The position numbers were made by a program, and so were the translations under genes. Shown in pieces: positions 40,629 through 49,200 of a DNA stretch of 64,000 bases. The stretch is from Variovorax sp. ZS18.2.2 (GTDB taxonomy: Bacteria; Pseudomonadota; Gammaproteobacteria; Burkholderiales; Burkholderiaceae_C): NCBI RefSeq assembly GCF_024701975.1, contig NZ_JANLNM010000003.1:186001-250000 (forward strand), read 5' to 3'. The first letter of the stretch is position 1; every line of letters starts with the position of its first letter. The notes below the pieces were generated by a model that worked only from the letters and a program-made list of their open reading frames with translations, was not told where the DNA came from and ran no database searches.

Positions 40629-42284
40629 GTGAAACGCATTCCCGCTCGGCCCGATCTCGGGCATCTCAAGAAGCAAGCCAAAGAACTGCTTGCCAACTAC
40701 CGCCGCGGCGACCCCGCCGCCTTCTCCCGATTCCGCGAATCCCTCCCCCTTGCCGCCGGCAAGGACGATGCGGCCGTTGCCGCGTTCGGCCTGCGCCTGC
40801 ACGATGCGCAGTCGTGCCTCGCGCGCGAGTACGGCTTCGTGTCGTGGCTCGATCTTCAGGACTTCGTGCTCGCCCGCATCGCGCAGGCGAACGATCCGGC
40901 CCGCGCCGTGCTGCTCTGGCTGCGCGCCGCTTATGCGGGCGAGATCTCGGGCGGCAACAATCTTGCCAGGCCCGCGGTGGCCGCGCGCCTGCTCGAAGAA
41001 AGCCCGGGCCTCCTGGGCGATGACCCGTACCTCGCCTGCGCCATCGGCGATGCCGAGGTGCTGCGCCAGGCGATCGCGCGCGATCCGGACTGGGTCCGGC
41101 GCGCGGGCGGTCCGCTGCTGCTGCCGCCGCTCAATGCCGTCGCGTACTCCAGCCTGGTGCAGTTGCCGGCCTTTCGCGAGCGCTTGCGCATCTGCGCAAA
41201 GCTGCTGCTCGATGCCGGCGCCGATCCGAACCAGGCCATCGGCAGCCGCTGGCCGCCCGCGTCGCTCGCTGCGCCGTCCGAGACAGACCGCCTGTCCGCG
41301 CTGTACGGCGCAGCGGGACAGAACCGCGACGTGGAAATCACGCGGCTGCTGCTGGACGCCGGCGCCGACCCGAACGACGGCGAATCGCTCTATCACTCGC
41401 TCGAGGAACCCGCCTGCACGCGCCTGCTGCTGAAGGCGGGCGCGCACGTCGGCGGCACGAATGCGCTCTACCGCGTGCTCGATCTCGACCAGCTCGAATC
41501 GCTGCAGCTGCTGCTCGCCCACGGCGGCGATCCGAACGAGGCCGCGCCCGGGGAACCCTCGAGCAGTTGGGGACGGCCGCTGCTGTGGGCCATTCGGCGG
41601 CGGCGCTCGGCCGCGCACATCGAGGCGCTGCTGGACGCAGGCGCCGATGCGTCGGCGCGCACGCCCGAAGGCATCGATGCACACACGCTGGCGTTGCGCT
41701 TCGGGCTGACGGAGGTGGCGCAACTGCTCGCGCAACGGACCGGCGGCGATGCGCTGTTGCCACTCGACGAGCAATTCGTCGCCGCGTGCGCGCGCGGCGA
41801 TGGGCCCACCGCACAGCGCCTCAAGCAAGAACATCCAACGGTGCTTTCCACGCTGTCTCCCGCGCAACTTCGCCTGCTGCCCGAACTGGCCGCGCAGCCG
41901 GGCTGCGGCGAGGCCGTACAGCTCATGGTCGAACTCGGCTGGCCGATCACCACGACCGGCGGCGATTGGGACGGCTCGGCGCTGAACCAGGCGGTGTTCC
42001 GCGGCGACGCGGCGCTCGCGCGTTTCCTGCTCGCGCACGGCGCCACCTGGACCGAGCGGCACGGCTTCGGCGACAACGTCCGCGGCTCGCTGTCGTGGGC
42101 CTCGCTCAACCGGCCCACCGACGATGGCGACTGGGTCGGCTGCGCCGAGGCGCTGGTCGCACACGGCATGCCCACCGTGCAGCCCGACCCGGGCGGCTCG
42201 GACGGCGTGATCGTCGATGGGCAACTCACATGGTTCTCCGACGAGGTGACCGACTACCTGCTCAGCGCGTCCAGGGCGCCCTGA
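40629..42284 (+). CDS. Ankyrin-repeat protein
   Basis: A 551 aa protein with an N-terminal helical region (LGHLKKQAKELLANYRRGD, then CLAREYGFVSWLDLQ) followed by about eight ankyrin-like repeats from residue 140 on, for example CAKLLLDAGADPNQ, ITRLLLDAGADPND, LQLLLAHGGDPNE and IEALLDAGADASA. The N-terminal block with EYGFVSW is common to a family of bacterial ankyrin proteins. The repeats mediate protein binding; partners are unknown. The GTG start is supported by GGAGG five bases upstream; an ATG two bases earlier is out of frame. No signal peptide. Confidence 0.85.
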   Translation: MKRIPARPDLGHLKKQAKELLANYRRGDPAAFSRFRESLPLAAGKDDAAVAAFGLRLHDAQSCLAREYGFVSWLDLQDFVLARIAQANDPARAVLLWLRAAYAGEISGGNNLARPAVAARLLEESPGLLGDDPYLACAIGDAEVLRQAIARDPDWVRRAGGPLLLPPLNAVAYSSLVQLPAFRERLRICAKLLLDAGADPNQAIGSRWPPASLAAPSETDRLSALYGAAGQNRDVEITRLLLDAGADPNDGESLYHSLEEPACTRLLLKAGAHVGGTNALYRVLDLDQLESLQLLLAHGGDPNEAAPGEPSSSWGRPLLWAIRRRRSAAHIEALLDAGADASARTPEGIDAHTLALRFGLTEVAQLLAQRTGGDALLPLDEQFVAACARGDGPTAQRLKQEHPTVLSTLSPAQLRLLPELAAQPGCGEAVQLMVELGWPITTTGGDWDGSALNQAVFRGDAALARFLLAHGATWTERHGFGDNVRGSLSWASLNRPTDDGDWVGCAEALVAHGMPTVQPDPGGSDGVIVDGQLTWFSDEVTDYLLSASRAP

Positions 42285-42327
42285 AGCGCAACGAGCGGGC
42301 CGCTCGTGCCCGCTCGCTTCACGTCAA

Positions 42328-42747
42328 TCAATCGCAAGCGCTCGCGCCCACCGGCGAATTGCGCAAGCGATTGAGAAACGTGAGCTGCACCTTCGCGGTT
42401 TCACTGCCCTGCATCGCGGCCTGCCGCATCCACTGGCGCGCCTCGCAGCGGTCCGCGCGCACCGACATGCCGTAGAGCACCGGCCCGGTGAGCAGCACCA
42501 TGCCGAGCATTTCCTGCGCTTCGGCATCGCCCTGCGTGGCGGCCTCGCGCAGTTGCACGAGCATCGTGCGGTAGTCGCGGGCGGTCTGGGCTTCGAGCGC
42601 GAGTTGGAAGCGCTGCGCCGCATGCAGCTCGAGGCTGCGGTCCGACGGGCCCGCCGCGGCGAACGCCGCCATGAGGCAGAGCACGCCCGAGAGAAAGATG
42701 CGCCAGCGCAGCGACCAGCTCGCGAGCTGGCTGAGTTCGGATGCCAT
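42328..42747 (-). CDS. Exported small Sel1-like protein
   Basis: A 139 aa protein with an N-terminal membrane/signal helix (WRIFLSGVLCLMAAFAAAGPS). The mature part has two Sel1-type helical hairpins: MLVQLREAATQGDAEAQEMLGMVLLTG and ARQWMRQAAMQGSETAKVQL. The ATG has GGAGA 8 bases before it. Sel1 repeats are protein-interaction modules. It is convergent with the ankyrin gene. Function is unknown. Confidence 0.7.
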   Translation of the reverse strand: MASELSQLASWSLRWRIFLSGVLCLMAAFAAAGPSDRSLELHAAQRFQLALEAQTARDYRTMLVQLREAATQGDAEAQEMLGMVLLTGPVLYGMSVRADRCEARQWMRQAAMQGSETAKVQLTFLNRLRNSPVGASACD

Positions 42748-42898
42748 CGACGTTCTCCTCATGTCATTGATGAGGAGCCATCGTGGCCTCGCGCGCGCCA
42801 AAAGAAAAACTGGAATTCGCGCAGGGCGCCTCAGCCGGCGCCTGAGGCTTGCCATCCCCGACGCGGGCTCATGTGAATTGGCGATCAGCCCTAAAAAG

Positions 42899-42958
42899 CC
42901 ATTCGGGCTGAGCTTGTCGAAGCCTCGCGCGGCGCTTCGACAGGCTCAGCGTGAACGG
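42899..42958 (-). terminator. REP-like hairpin, probable terminator of the TonB receptor gene
   Basis: GCTGAGCTTGTCGAAGC (42907-42923) pairs with GCTTCGACAGGCTCAGC (42934-42950) with one mismatch (a G-T pair), and the flanks ATTCG / GTGAA extend it imperfectly. The sequence style (GAGCTTGTCGAAG) is that of dispersed hairpin repeats common in Comamonadaceae genomes. On the minus strand the hairpin is followed by CTTTTTAGG and lies 28 bases past the stop of the TonB receptor gene, so it can act as an intrinsic terminator. Confidence 0.6.
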
Positions 42959-42985
42959 ATTTATCTTTTCGAACGCAACTTGGGA

Positions 42986-45145
42986 TCAGAACTTCGCGGT
43001 CAGCGCCACCTGCAGCTCGCGTCCCGGCCCCGGCATGATCAGGTTGTCCACGCTGCCGTGCGCGGACACGTAGTACTTCCTGCCTGTGATGTTCTTCAGG
43101 TTCACCGAGAGCTCGTAGCGCTCGGTCCTGTAGCTGGCCGCCAGGTCGCCGGTGACGTAGGAAGGCAGCGTCACCAGGTTGGTGAGCGAGGCATAGCGCG
43201 CAGCCACATAGTTCACGCCGCCGCCCGCGCTCAGGCCGTTGCCCAGGTCCTTCATGAGCCACACGAAGGCCGAGTGCCGTGGCGTGAGCGCCGCCACCTT
43301 GCCCTGCACCGGTATCGCGGCGCCCACGGGCAATTGCAGCGCGTTCACCGTGGCCAGCGACTTGGTCATGCGGCCGTCGAGGTATGCATAGCCCGCGCTG
43401 ACGTCCCAGCGCCCCGGCAGCTTGCCGGCCAGCGCGAGCTCCATGCCGTTGGTGCGCTGCGTGCCCACGTTGATCTGCCGCTGCGGGTTGGCCGGGTCGG
43501 TGTTCTTCATGCCCGAACGCTCCAGGTTGAAGAGCGCCGTGGTGAGGTTGAGCGCGCCGTCCAGGAAGTCGAACTTGGCGCCGATCTCCTTGTTCACCGT
43601 GATCTCGGGTTCGTTGGCCGCGTTGTTGGCCGACAGCGCGAAGGTCTCGGCCGATGGCTGGAAGGAGCGGCTGTACGACACGTAGTACGACTGCGCGTCA
43701 GTCGGCTGCCAGACCAGGCCCGCGCGCGGGCTGAACTTGCGGTCGGTGCGCGACATCGGCGCGAGCGAGCGTTCGAACGAGGTCTCCTGATCGAACACGT
43801 CATAACGCCCGCCGACCAGCGCCTTCCATTGCGGCGCCAGCGTGATCTGGTTCTGCGCGTACAGCGCGGCCGTCTTGAAGGTGGAATTGCTCGGAATCGC
43901 GCTCGTGGCCTGGTAGCTCGCGAACGGAATGGGCGCGGGCACGGCCACCGGATTCAGGATACTCACGCGCTCGTAGCCGGTGGCCGTCGACACCGAGTAC
44001 AGGCGCTTGTCCTGCTTGCCGAATTCGGCGCCGACCAGCCACTCCTGCTTCAAGCCGCCGAGGTCGTTGCGCCAGGTCAGGTCGGTCTGGTTGAACCAGC
44101 CGCTCTCGTCGCGGTCGACAAAGCCGCGCGTGCGGCCCACGGTCATGCGCACCGGGTCAGTGGTGCCGCTGGGCAGGGTGTTGAAGCGGTCGAGCTTGTA
44201 GCTGGAATAGCGGGTGGTGTTGCGCAGGCTCAGCGCGTCGCTGAAGCGATGGTTCAGCGTGGCGGTGAAGGACTGCACCCGCGTCGTGGTGGTGTCGTCG
44301 CGCCTGGCGAGCGCCGAGCCGTAGTAGGTGCCGATGGGCACGTTCACTGGCCGGCCGTTGAGGGCCGGAATGCCGAAGTCGGTCAGGCGCTGGTCGTAGG
44401 CGTGGGTGTACTGCAGCAGCAGGTCGGTCTGCGGGCTGAACTTCATCGCGAGCGAGGGCGCGATGTTGTAGCGGTCGATGAACTGCTGGTCGCGGTAGCT
44501 GCCCGATTTCTCGCGCGCGACGTTCAGGCGGAACGCCATGTTCTCTCCGATGGGCCGGTTGAGGTCGGCCGTGAGCCGCTTGAAGTCGTTGTTGCCCAGG
44601 CCGAGCGAGACCTCGCCGAAGGGGCGCTCGAAGATCGGCTTCTTCGTCACGCGGTTGATCAGCCCGCCCGACGAGCCCCGGCCGTACAGCACGGCAGCCG
44701 GCCCCTTGAGCACTTCGATGCGCTCGGTGTCCGACAGGTCGCGAAAGTACAGCGCATCGTCGCGCACGCCATCCACGAACCAGTCGGCGATGGCGCTGAA
44801 GCCGCGGATCACCACCTGGTCGCGCTGGCCGTCGCCGGCATTGAAGGAAACGCCGGGCGCATTGCGCAGCGCGTCCTGCATCGAGGTCGCGCCCTGGTCG
44901 CGCAAGAGCTGCGCGGGCAGCACGTTCACCGCCTGCGGAATGTCGCGCAACGGCGCAGAGCCCTTGGTGGCGGTGCTGCTGACGGAGGGCGCGTAGCCTG
45001 CGTCCTGCTCGGCGTTGACGGTCACCTCCTTGAGCGCCGTGCCACTTTGCGCCTGCGCGGCGCAGTGCAGAACAGCGAGGGCGGCGAGGACCGCGACAGG
45101 CAGGGGCTGGGGGCGCAGGCGGGGCGCGCGCAAACGGACGGGCAT
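42986..45145 (-). CDS. TonB-dependent siderophore receptor
   Basis: A 719 aa outer-membrane receptor with a signal peptide (residues 1-33, ending CAAQAQS), a plug domain (about 50-160: DIPQAVNVLPAQLLRDQG, RGFSAIADWFVDGVRDD, RIEVLKGPAAVLYGRGSSGGLINRVTK) and a 22-strand type barrel ending in F. The pattern is that of catecholate/ferrichrome-type receptors (FiuA/Fiu group). No N-terminal signalling extension is present, so it is not a FecA-type transducer. A promoter and a 170-base structured leader lie upstream. The ligand is unknown and no siderophore genes are adjacent. Confidence 0.92.
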   Translation of the reverse strand: MPVRLRAPRLRPQPLPVAVLAALAVLHCAAQAQSGTALKEVTVNAEQDAGYAPSVSSTATKGSAPLRDIPQAVNVLPAQLLRDQGATSMQDALRNAPGVSFNAGDGQRDQVVIRGFSAIADWFVDGVRDDALYFRDLSDTERIEVLKGPAAVLYGRGSSGGLINRVTKKPIFERPFGEVSLGLGNNDFKRLTADLNRPIGENMAFRLNVAREKSGSYRDQQFIDRYNIAPSLAMKFSPQTDLLLQYTHAYDQRLTDFGIPALNGRPVNVPIGTYYGSALARRDDTTTTRVQSFTATLNHRFSDALSLRNTTRYSSYKLDRFNTLPSGTTDPVRMTVGRTRGFVDRDESGWFNQTDLTWRNDLGGLKQEWLVGAEFGKQDKRLYSVSTATGYERVSILNPVAVPAPIPFASYQATSAIPSNSTFKTAALYAQNQITLAPQWKALVGGRYDVFDQETSFERSLAPMSRTDRKFSPRAGLVWQPTDAQSYYVSYSRSFQPSAETFALSANNAANEPEITVNKEIGAKFDFLDGALNLTTALFNLERSGMKNTDPANPQRQINVGTQRTNGMELALAGKLPGRWDVSAGYAYLDGRMTKSLATVNALQLPVGAAIPVQGKVAALTPRHSAFVWLMKDLGNGLSAGGGVNYVAARYASLTNLVTLPSYVTGDLAASYRTERYELSVNLKNITGRKYYVSAHGSVDNLIMPGPGRELQVALTAKF

Positions 45146-45297
45146 CGGTTTCTTTCAGGGCGATATAAAAAATCGCGAAGCGACATGCCGTCTCGCCATC
45201 CATCGGATGACGAAACGCATGGGCCCTGCCTGGAGAAATCTGGGTTGGGTTCCCTTGCCGATCCGGACCGGCGCAGCGGCCGGGGGATCGGTGAAGG

Positions 45298-45348
45298 GGG
45301 TCGCATCGCGCGACCCGCGGATTGTATATATCCGTATTACACGGTCAG
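45298..45348 (-). promoter_or_regulatory. Candidate promoter and first leader hairpin of the TonB receptor gene
   Basis: On the minus strand, CTGACC (45348-45343), a 16-base spacer and TACAAT (45326-45321) form a plausible sigma-70 promoter. Just downstream, GGGTCGC and GCGACCC (45310-45316 with 45298-45304) make a perfect 7-bp stem. A second stem follows (CCGATCC / GGATCGG around 45259-45292). The resulting leader is about 170 nt. No Fur box or known riboswitch core was recognised. Confidence 0.4.
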
Positions 45349-45370
45349 CTGCCGGTCAGCCCGCAATCCA

Positions 45371-46636
45371 TCAATTGGCGCTCAGGTCCATCAGCATGCG
45401 CGACAGCAGGTAGACCCGCGGCACCACGCTCTCGACCTCGGCGTATTCCTCCGGCGTGTGGATGCCACCGCCCACGATGCCGAAGCCGTCGAGCACCGGC
45501 ACGCCCACGCCGGCCACCAGGCTCGCGTCGGCCGCGCCGCCGCTGCTCTCGATGGTGAGCTTCTTGCCGATCTCGGCGTAGATGCCCTCGGCCATCTTCA
45601 CCAGCTTGTCCGATGCGGGCGAGCGCGGCATCGGCGGCAGGCCGCGCACGAGGCGCACGCGCACTTCGGTCTCGGGGATCAGCTTGTTCTGCGAGATGCG
45701 GACGAGGTCCTTCTCGACGCGGTCGAACTCCTCGGGGGTGGCCACGCGCACGTCGCCCTTGGCGCTCGCGGTGGCGGGAATCACGTTGGTCGCGCCGTTG
45801 GCCGTGAGCACGGTGAAGTTGACCGTGGTCTTCTTCGCGGCATCCGCCGTCTTGGACAGCTGCAGCACCTGGTGCGCCACTTCCATCGCGGCGTTGCGGC
45901 CGGTTTCGGGCGCGACGCCCGCGTGCGCGGCCCGCCCCGTCACCTCGACGAGCGCGGTGGCCGAGCCCTTGCGCTCCACCACGAGGCCGTCGGCCGGGCG
46001 GCCCGGCTCCAGGTTCAGCGCCACGTCGTGCTGCTTGGCCACGCGCTCGATGAGCGCGGTGGTGCCGACCGAGCCCATCTCCTCGTTCGTGTCGATGAGG
46101 AAGGTGATCTGCCCGTAGTCCTTGAAGCCGATCTTCTGCAGCACCTTCAGCGCCTGCAGCCCGGCGACGACGCCGCCCTTGTTGTCCATCACGCCCGGGC
46201 CGTAGGCGCGGCCGTCCTTGATGTAGAACGGCTTGGCTGCGGCGGTGCCGTCCTTGAACACGGTGTCGATGTGGGCAAGGATCAGGATCTTCTTCTTGCC
46301 CTGCCCCGTCAGCGTGGCGACCACGTTGGTGCCGGGGTGCGGATCGGCCGGAAAGGTCTCGATGCGCGCGCCGAGCTGGCGCAGTTCCTCGACGGCGATC
46401 TCGCGCACCTTGGCGAGCCCGTCGGTGACGGTCGTGCCGGAGTCAATGTTGACCATGCGCTCCAGCAGTTTCAGCGCCTCGTCCTTCTGCTGCGTGGACG
46501 CATCCAGCGCACCCTGGTGCGGCTTCTGGGCCATGGCATTGCCGGCCCACAGCGCACAGGCGAGCACCACGCCGTGGCAGGCGGTGCGCAGCGGCGCGCG
46601 GTTCTTGGTGAGGGATGGGCGCTTGGGAAAAGTCAT
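45371..46636 (-). CDS. Secreted M20 metallopeptidase, glutamate carboxypeptidase-like
   Basis: A 421 aa exported zinc peptidase. The signal peptide (ACALWAGNAMAQ) is followed by the M20 dimetal site: H in LAHIDTVF, D in GPGVMDNKGG, the catalytic pair E-E in DTNEEMGS, E in LEPGR, and H in GGGIHTPEEY. Across its length it resembles carboxypeptidase G2, which removes C-terminal glutamate from folates (for example ALKLLERMVNIDSGT and NVIPATASAKGDVR). Substrate by similarity: N-acyl-glutamate compounds. ATG 46636 is chosen; an ATG at 46672 would add 12 residues before the signal. Confidence 0.88.
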   Translation of the reverse strand: MTFPKRPSLTKNRAPLRTACHGVVLACALWAGNAMAQKPHQGALDASTQQKDEALKLLERMVNIDSGTTVTDGLAKVREIAVEELRQLGARIETFPADPHPGTNVVATLTGQGKKKILILAHIDTVFKDGTAAAKPFYIKDGRAYGPGVMDNKGGVVAGLQALKVLQKIGFKDYGQITFLIDTNEEMGSVGTTALIERVAKQHDVALNLEPGRPADGLVVERKGSATALVEVTGRAAHAGVAPETGRNAAMEVAHQVLQLSKTADAAKKTTVNFTVLTANGATNVIPATASAKGDVRVATPEEFDRVEKDLVRISQNKLIPETEVRVRLVRGLPPMPRSPASDKLVKMAEGIYAEIGKKLTIESSGGAADASLVAGVGVPVLDGFGIVGGGIHTPEEYAEVESVVPRVYLLSRMLMDLSAN

Positions 46637-46683
46637 AGGGTCCGTTTCTGTTGTTCGTTCGATGTGCGGCATCAGCCCGGCAC

Positions 46684-46720
46684 GAAAAAGAAAGCCTGCT
46701 CCTCGCGGGCGGAGCAGGCT
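46684..46720 (-). terminator. Intrinsic terminator after cstA and its small partner gene
   Basis: On the minus strand, AGCCTGCTCC (46720-46711), an 8-base loop and GGAGCAGGCT (46702-46693) form a perfect 10-bp stem, followed by TTCTTTTTC. It lies 48 bases after the stop of the small gene downstream of cstA and ahead of the M20 peptidase gene, so it separates the two transcription units. Confidence 0.85.
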
Positions 46721-46767
46721 ATCACCCGCATTCCGCGCGGGTCAAGCGAACGACATACGGATCAGCC

Positions 46768-46974
46768 CTAGCAGCAACGCCCTTTACCCGCCCCGTACCG
46801 CGCCTCCAGCCGCTCGCGGAAGAAAGCCTCGTAGCTCATCGGCGACCGGTCCGGGTGCGTGGCCGCCATGTGGGTCAGGTAGGCGTCGTAGTCGGGCAGG
46901 CCGACCATCAGTCGCAGCGACTGCTTGAGCGAGCGGGCGAAGTAGCGGCCGGCTTCGGGCAATGCGAGGGCCAT
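46768..46974 (-). CDS. ybdD: YbdD/YjiX-family small protein (CstA partner)
   Basis: A 68 aa cytoplasmic protein of the DUF466 family. LMVGLPDYDAYLTHMAATHPDRSPMSYEAFFRERLEARYG is the characteristic sequence. YbdD/YjiX proteins are encoded directly after cstA or btsT and are needed for full pyruvate or peptide uptake in known cases. The start is 8 bases after the cstA stop on the same strand. It ends in Cys-Cys, a detail seen in other members (GKGRCC). Confidence 0.9.
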   Translation of the reverse strand: MALALPEAGRYFARSLKQSLRLMVGLPDYDAYLTHMAATHPDRSPMSYEAFFRERLEARYGAGKGRCC

Positions 46975-46982
46975 GTGCGTGC

Positions 46983-49055
46983 TCAGTGCGCCGCCGCAGC
47001 CGATGCGCCGGCCGGCTCGAACGGCGTCTCCTGCGTGGTCGGCCGGTTGGCCGCGCGCGCCGCGAGACAGGCCTTGATGCTGTAGACCAGCACGCTCAGC
47101 ACCACGAACATGAAGAGCGCGCACAGCGCCGCGTCGAGGCGGTCGTTGAAGACGATGCGCGACATCGCCTCGGGCGTCTTCGCCGGCGCCACCAGCACGC
47201 CGTTGGCCAGGCCTTCGGTGTACTTGGCCGCGTGCGAGAGGAAGCCGATCTTCGGGTCCGCCGAGAAGATCTTCTGCCAGCCCGCCGTGAGCGTGCAGGC
47301 CAGGAGCCACACGGCCGGCGCGATGGCCACCCACGCATAGCGTTCGCGCTTCATGCGGAACAGCACCACCACGCCGAGCAGCAATGCGACGGCCGCGAGC
47401 ATCTGGTTCGAAATGCCGAAGAGCGGCCACAGCGTGTTGATGCCGCCCAGCGGATCGACCACGCCCTGGTAGAGAAAGTAGCCCCAGGCCGCCACGCACA
47501 GCGCCGTCGCCACGAGGTTGGCTGGCAGCGAATCGGTGCGCTTGAGCGCAGGCACGAAGCTGCCCAGCAAGTCCTGCAGCATGAAGCGGCCCGCGCGGGT
47601 GCCGGCGTCCACTGCCGTGAGGATGAAGAGCGCCTCGAAGAGGATCGCGAAGTGGTACCAGAAGGCCATCATGGCCTGCCCGCCGATCACCTGGTGGAGG
47701 ATGTGGGCCATGCCCACGGCCAGCGTTGGCGCGCCGCCTGCACGGCCGAGGATGGTGGTCTCGCCCACGTCCTTGGCGGTCTGCAGCAGCATCTCGGGCG
47801 TGATCACGAAGCCCCAGCTCGAGATGGTCTGCGCGGCCTGCTGCGCGGTGCTGCCGACCAGCGCGGCCGGGCTGTTCATCGCGAAGTAGATGCCCGGCTC
47901 GATGCACGAAGCCGCCACCAGCGCCATCACCGCGACGAACGACTCGGCCAGCATGCCGCCGTAGCCGATGAAGCGTGCATGGCGCTCGTTGTCCAGCATC
48001 TTGGGCGTGGTGCCCGAGGAGATGAGCGCATGAAAGCCCGACACCGCGCCGCAGGCGATGGTGATGAAGAGGAACGGGAACAAACTGCCCGACCACACCG
48101 GCCCGCCGCCCTGTGCGAACTGCGTGATGGCCGGCATCTGCATCGTCGGCATCACGAACATGATGCCGATGGCCAGCGCGATGATCGTGCCGATCTTCAG
48201 GAAGGTCGAGAGGTAGTCGCGCGGTGCAAGCAGCAGCCACACCGGCAGGCTCGCGGCGACGAAACCGTAGCCCACCAGCATCCAGGTGAGCGCCTTGCCG
48301 TCGAAGGTGAAGAGCGGCGCCCATTCGGCGCTCTGGCTCACGGCCTGGCCGCCGAAGATGGCGAGCATCAGCAGCACGAAGCCGATCAGCGAGACCTCGC
48401 CGATGCGCCCCGGGCGAATGAACCGCAGGTACACGCCCATGAACAGCGCCACCGGCACCGTGGCCGCCACCGTGAAGGTGCCCCACGGCGATTCGGCCAG
48501 CGCCTTCACCACGATCAGCGCCAGCACCGCCAGGATGATGATCATGATCATGAAGGTGCCGAAGAGCGCGATCATCCCGGGCACCACGCCCATCTCCTGC
48601 TTGACGAGGTCGCCCAGCGAACGGCCGTCGCGCCGCGTGGAGATGAAGAGAATGATGAAGTCCTGCACGGCCCCCGCGAACACCACGCCCGCAAGAATCC
48701 ACAGCAGGCCGGGCAGATAGCCCATCTGCGCCGCAAGCACCGGGCCCACCAGCGGGCCCGCACCCGCAATGGCCGCGAAGTGGTGGCCGAACAGCACGTT
48801 CTTGTCGGTCGGCACATAGTCCAGGCCGTCGTTGTGGCGGTGCGCGGGCGTCTTGCGGTTGCCATCCAGGCCCAGCACCTTGTCGGCGATGAAGAGGCTG
48901 TAGTAGCGGTAGGCGATCAGGTAGGTGCAGATCGCGGCCGCCACCACCCAGAGGGCGTTGACGCTTTCACCACGGGTCAGGGCCACGGTGCCGAGCGCGA
49001 ATGCGCCGACCACGGCCACGACCAGCCACACCAGGTGGCGGCGGATGCTGTGCAT
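46983..49055 (-). CDS. cstA: Carbon starvation protein A, pyruvate/peptide transporter
   Basis: A 690 aa inner-membrane transporter with about 16-18 helices. The CstA/BtsT signature is clear: RKTPAHRHNDGLDYVPTDKNVLFGHHFAAIAGAGPLVGP near residues 67-105, and CGAVSGFHALISSGTTPK in the middle. The family imports pyruvate and, under carbon starvation, peptides. GGAG precedes the ATG by 9 bases. It forms an operon with ybdD, closed by the terminator at 46684-46720. No LytTR-type regulator is adjacent, so regulation is not evident. Confidence 0.94.
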   Translation of the reverse strand: MHSIRRHLVWLVVAVVGAFALGTVALTRGESVNALWVVAAAICTYLIAYRYYSLFIADKVLGLDGNRKTPAHRHNDGLDYVPTDKNVLFGHHFAAIAGAGPLVGPVLAAQMGYLPGLLWILAGVVFAGAVQDFIILFISTRRDGRSLGDLVKQEMGVVPGMIALFGTFMIMIIILAVLALIVVKALAESPWGTFTVAATVPVALFMGVYLRFIRPGRIGEVSLIGFVLLMLAIFGGQAVSQSAEWAPLFTFDGKALTWMLVGYGFVAASLPVWLLLAPRDYLSTFLKIGTIIALAIGIMFVMPTMQMPAITQFAQGGGPVWSGSLFPFLFITIACGAVSGFHALISSGTTPKMLDNERHARFIGYGGMLAESFVAVMALVAASCIEPGIYFAMNSPAALVGSTAQQAAQTISSWGFVITPEMLLQTAKDVGETTILGRAGGAPTLAVGMAHILHQVIGGQAMMAFWYHFAILFEALFILTAVDAGTRAGRFMLQDLLGSFVPALKRTDSLPANLVATALCVAAWGYFLYQGVVDPLGGINTLWPLFGISNQMLAAVALLLGVVVLFRMKRERYAWVAIAPAVWLLACTLTAGWQKIFSADPKIGFLSHAAKYTEGLANGVLVAPAKTPEAMSRIVFNDRLDAALCALFMFVVLSVLVYSIKACLAARAANRPTTQETPFEPAGASAAAAH

Positions 49056-49155
49056 GCGGATGTCTCCTCGATATTGGAACCGAGGAGTTTTGCCTTATGG
49101 CGGCCCGCTGCCATCCGTCAGACCGCGTGGGGCGGCTGCGTGGCTTTGCGTAATG

Positions 49156-49200
49156 GAAAACCCGGATTCTGAAAATCCGGCGTCGGAAAACCCGGACTCA
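49156..49200. repeat. Three tandem 15-base units
   Basis: GAAAACCCGGATTCT, GAAAATCCGGCGTCG and GAAAACCCGGACTCA follow each other without gaps just before cstA's upstream region. The last unit contains the stop codon of the NlpC/P60 gene. In one plus-strand frame they read Glu-Asn-Pro-Asp-Ser three times, but that frame has no gene features. Confidence 0.6.

Noticed and set aside
45146-45314. Cobalamin riboswitch in the TonB receptor leader.
   Set aside because: The expected core segments (the GCCACTG box and the conserved CCCGCAACTGTAA-like stretch) are not present.
45300-45350. Fur box at the TonB receptor promoter.
   Set aside because: TATATACAAT and its surroundings do not match the GATAAT hexamer triplet arrangement well enough.
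42671-46771. A very long plus-strand open frame (over 1300 codons) opposite the TonB receptor and M20 peptidase genes.
   Set aside because: Its sequence is rich in His, Arg, Val and Gly with no domain, as expected for the antisense of high-GC codons. The minus-strand genes have full motifs, signal peptides and ribosome sites.
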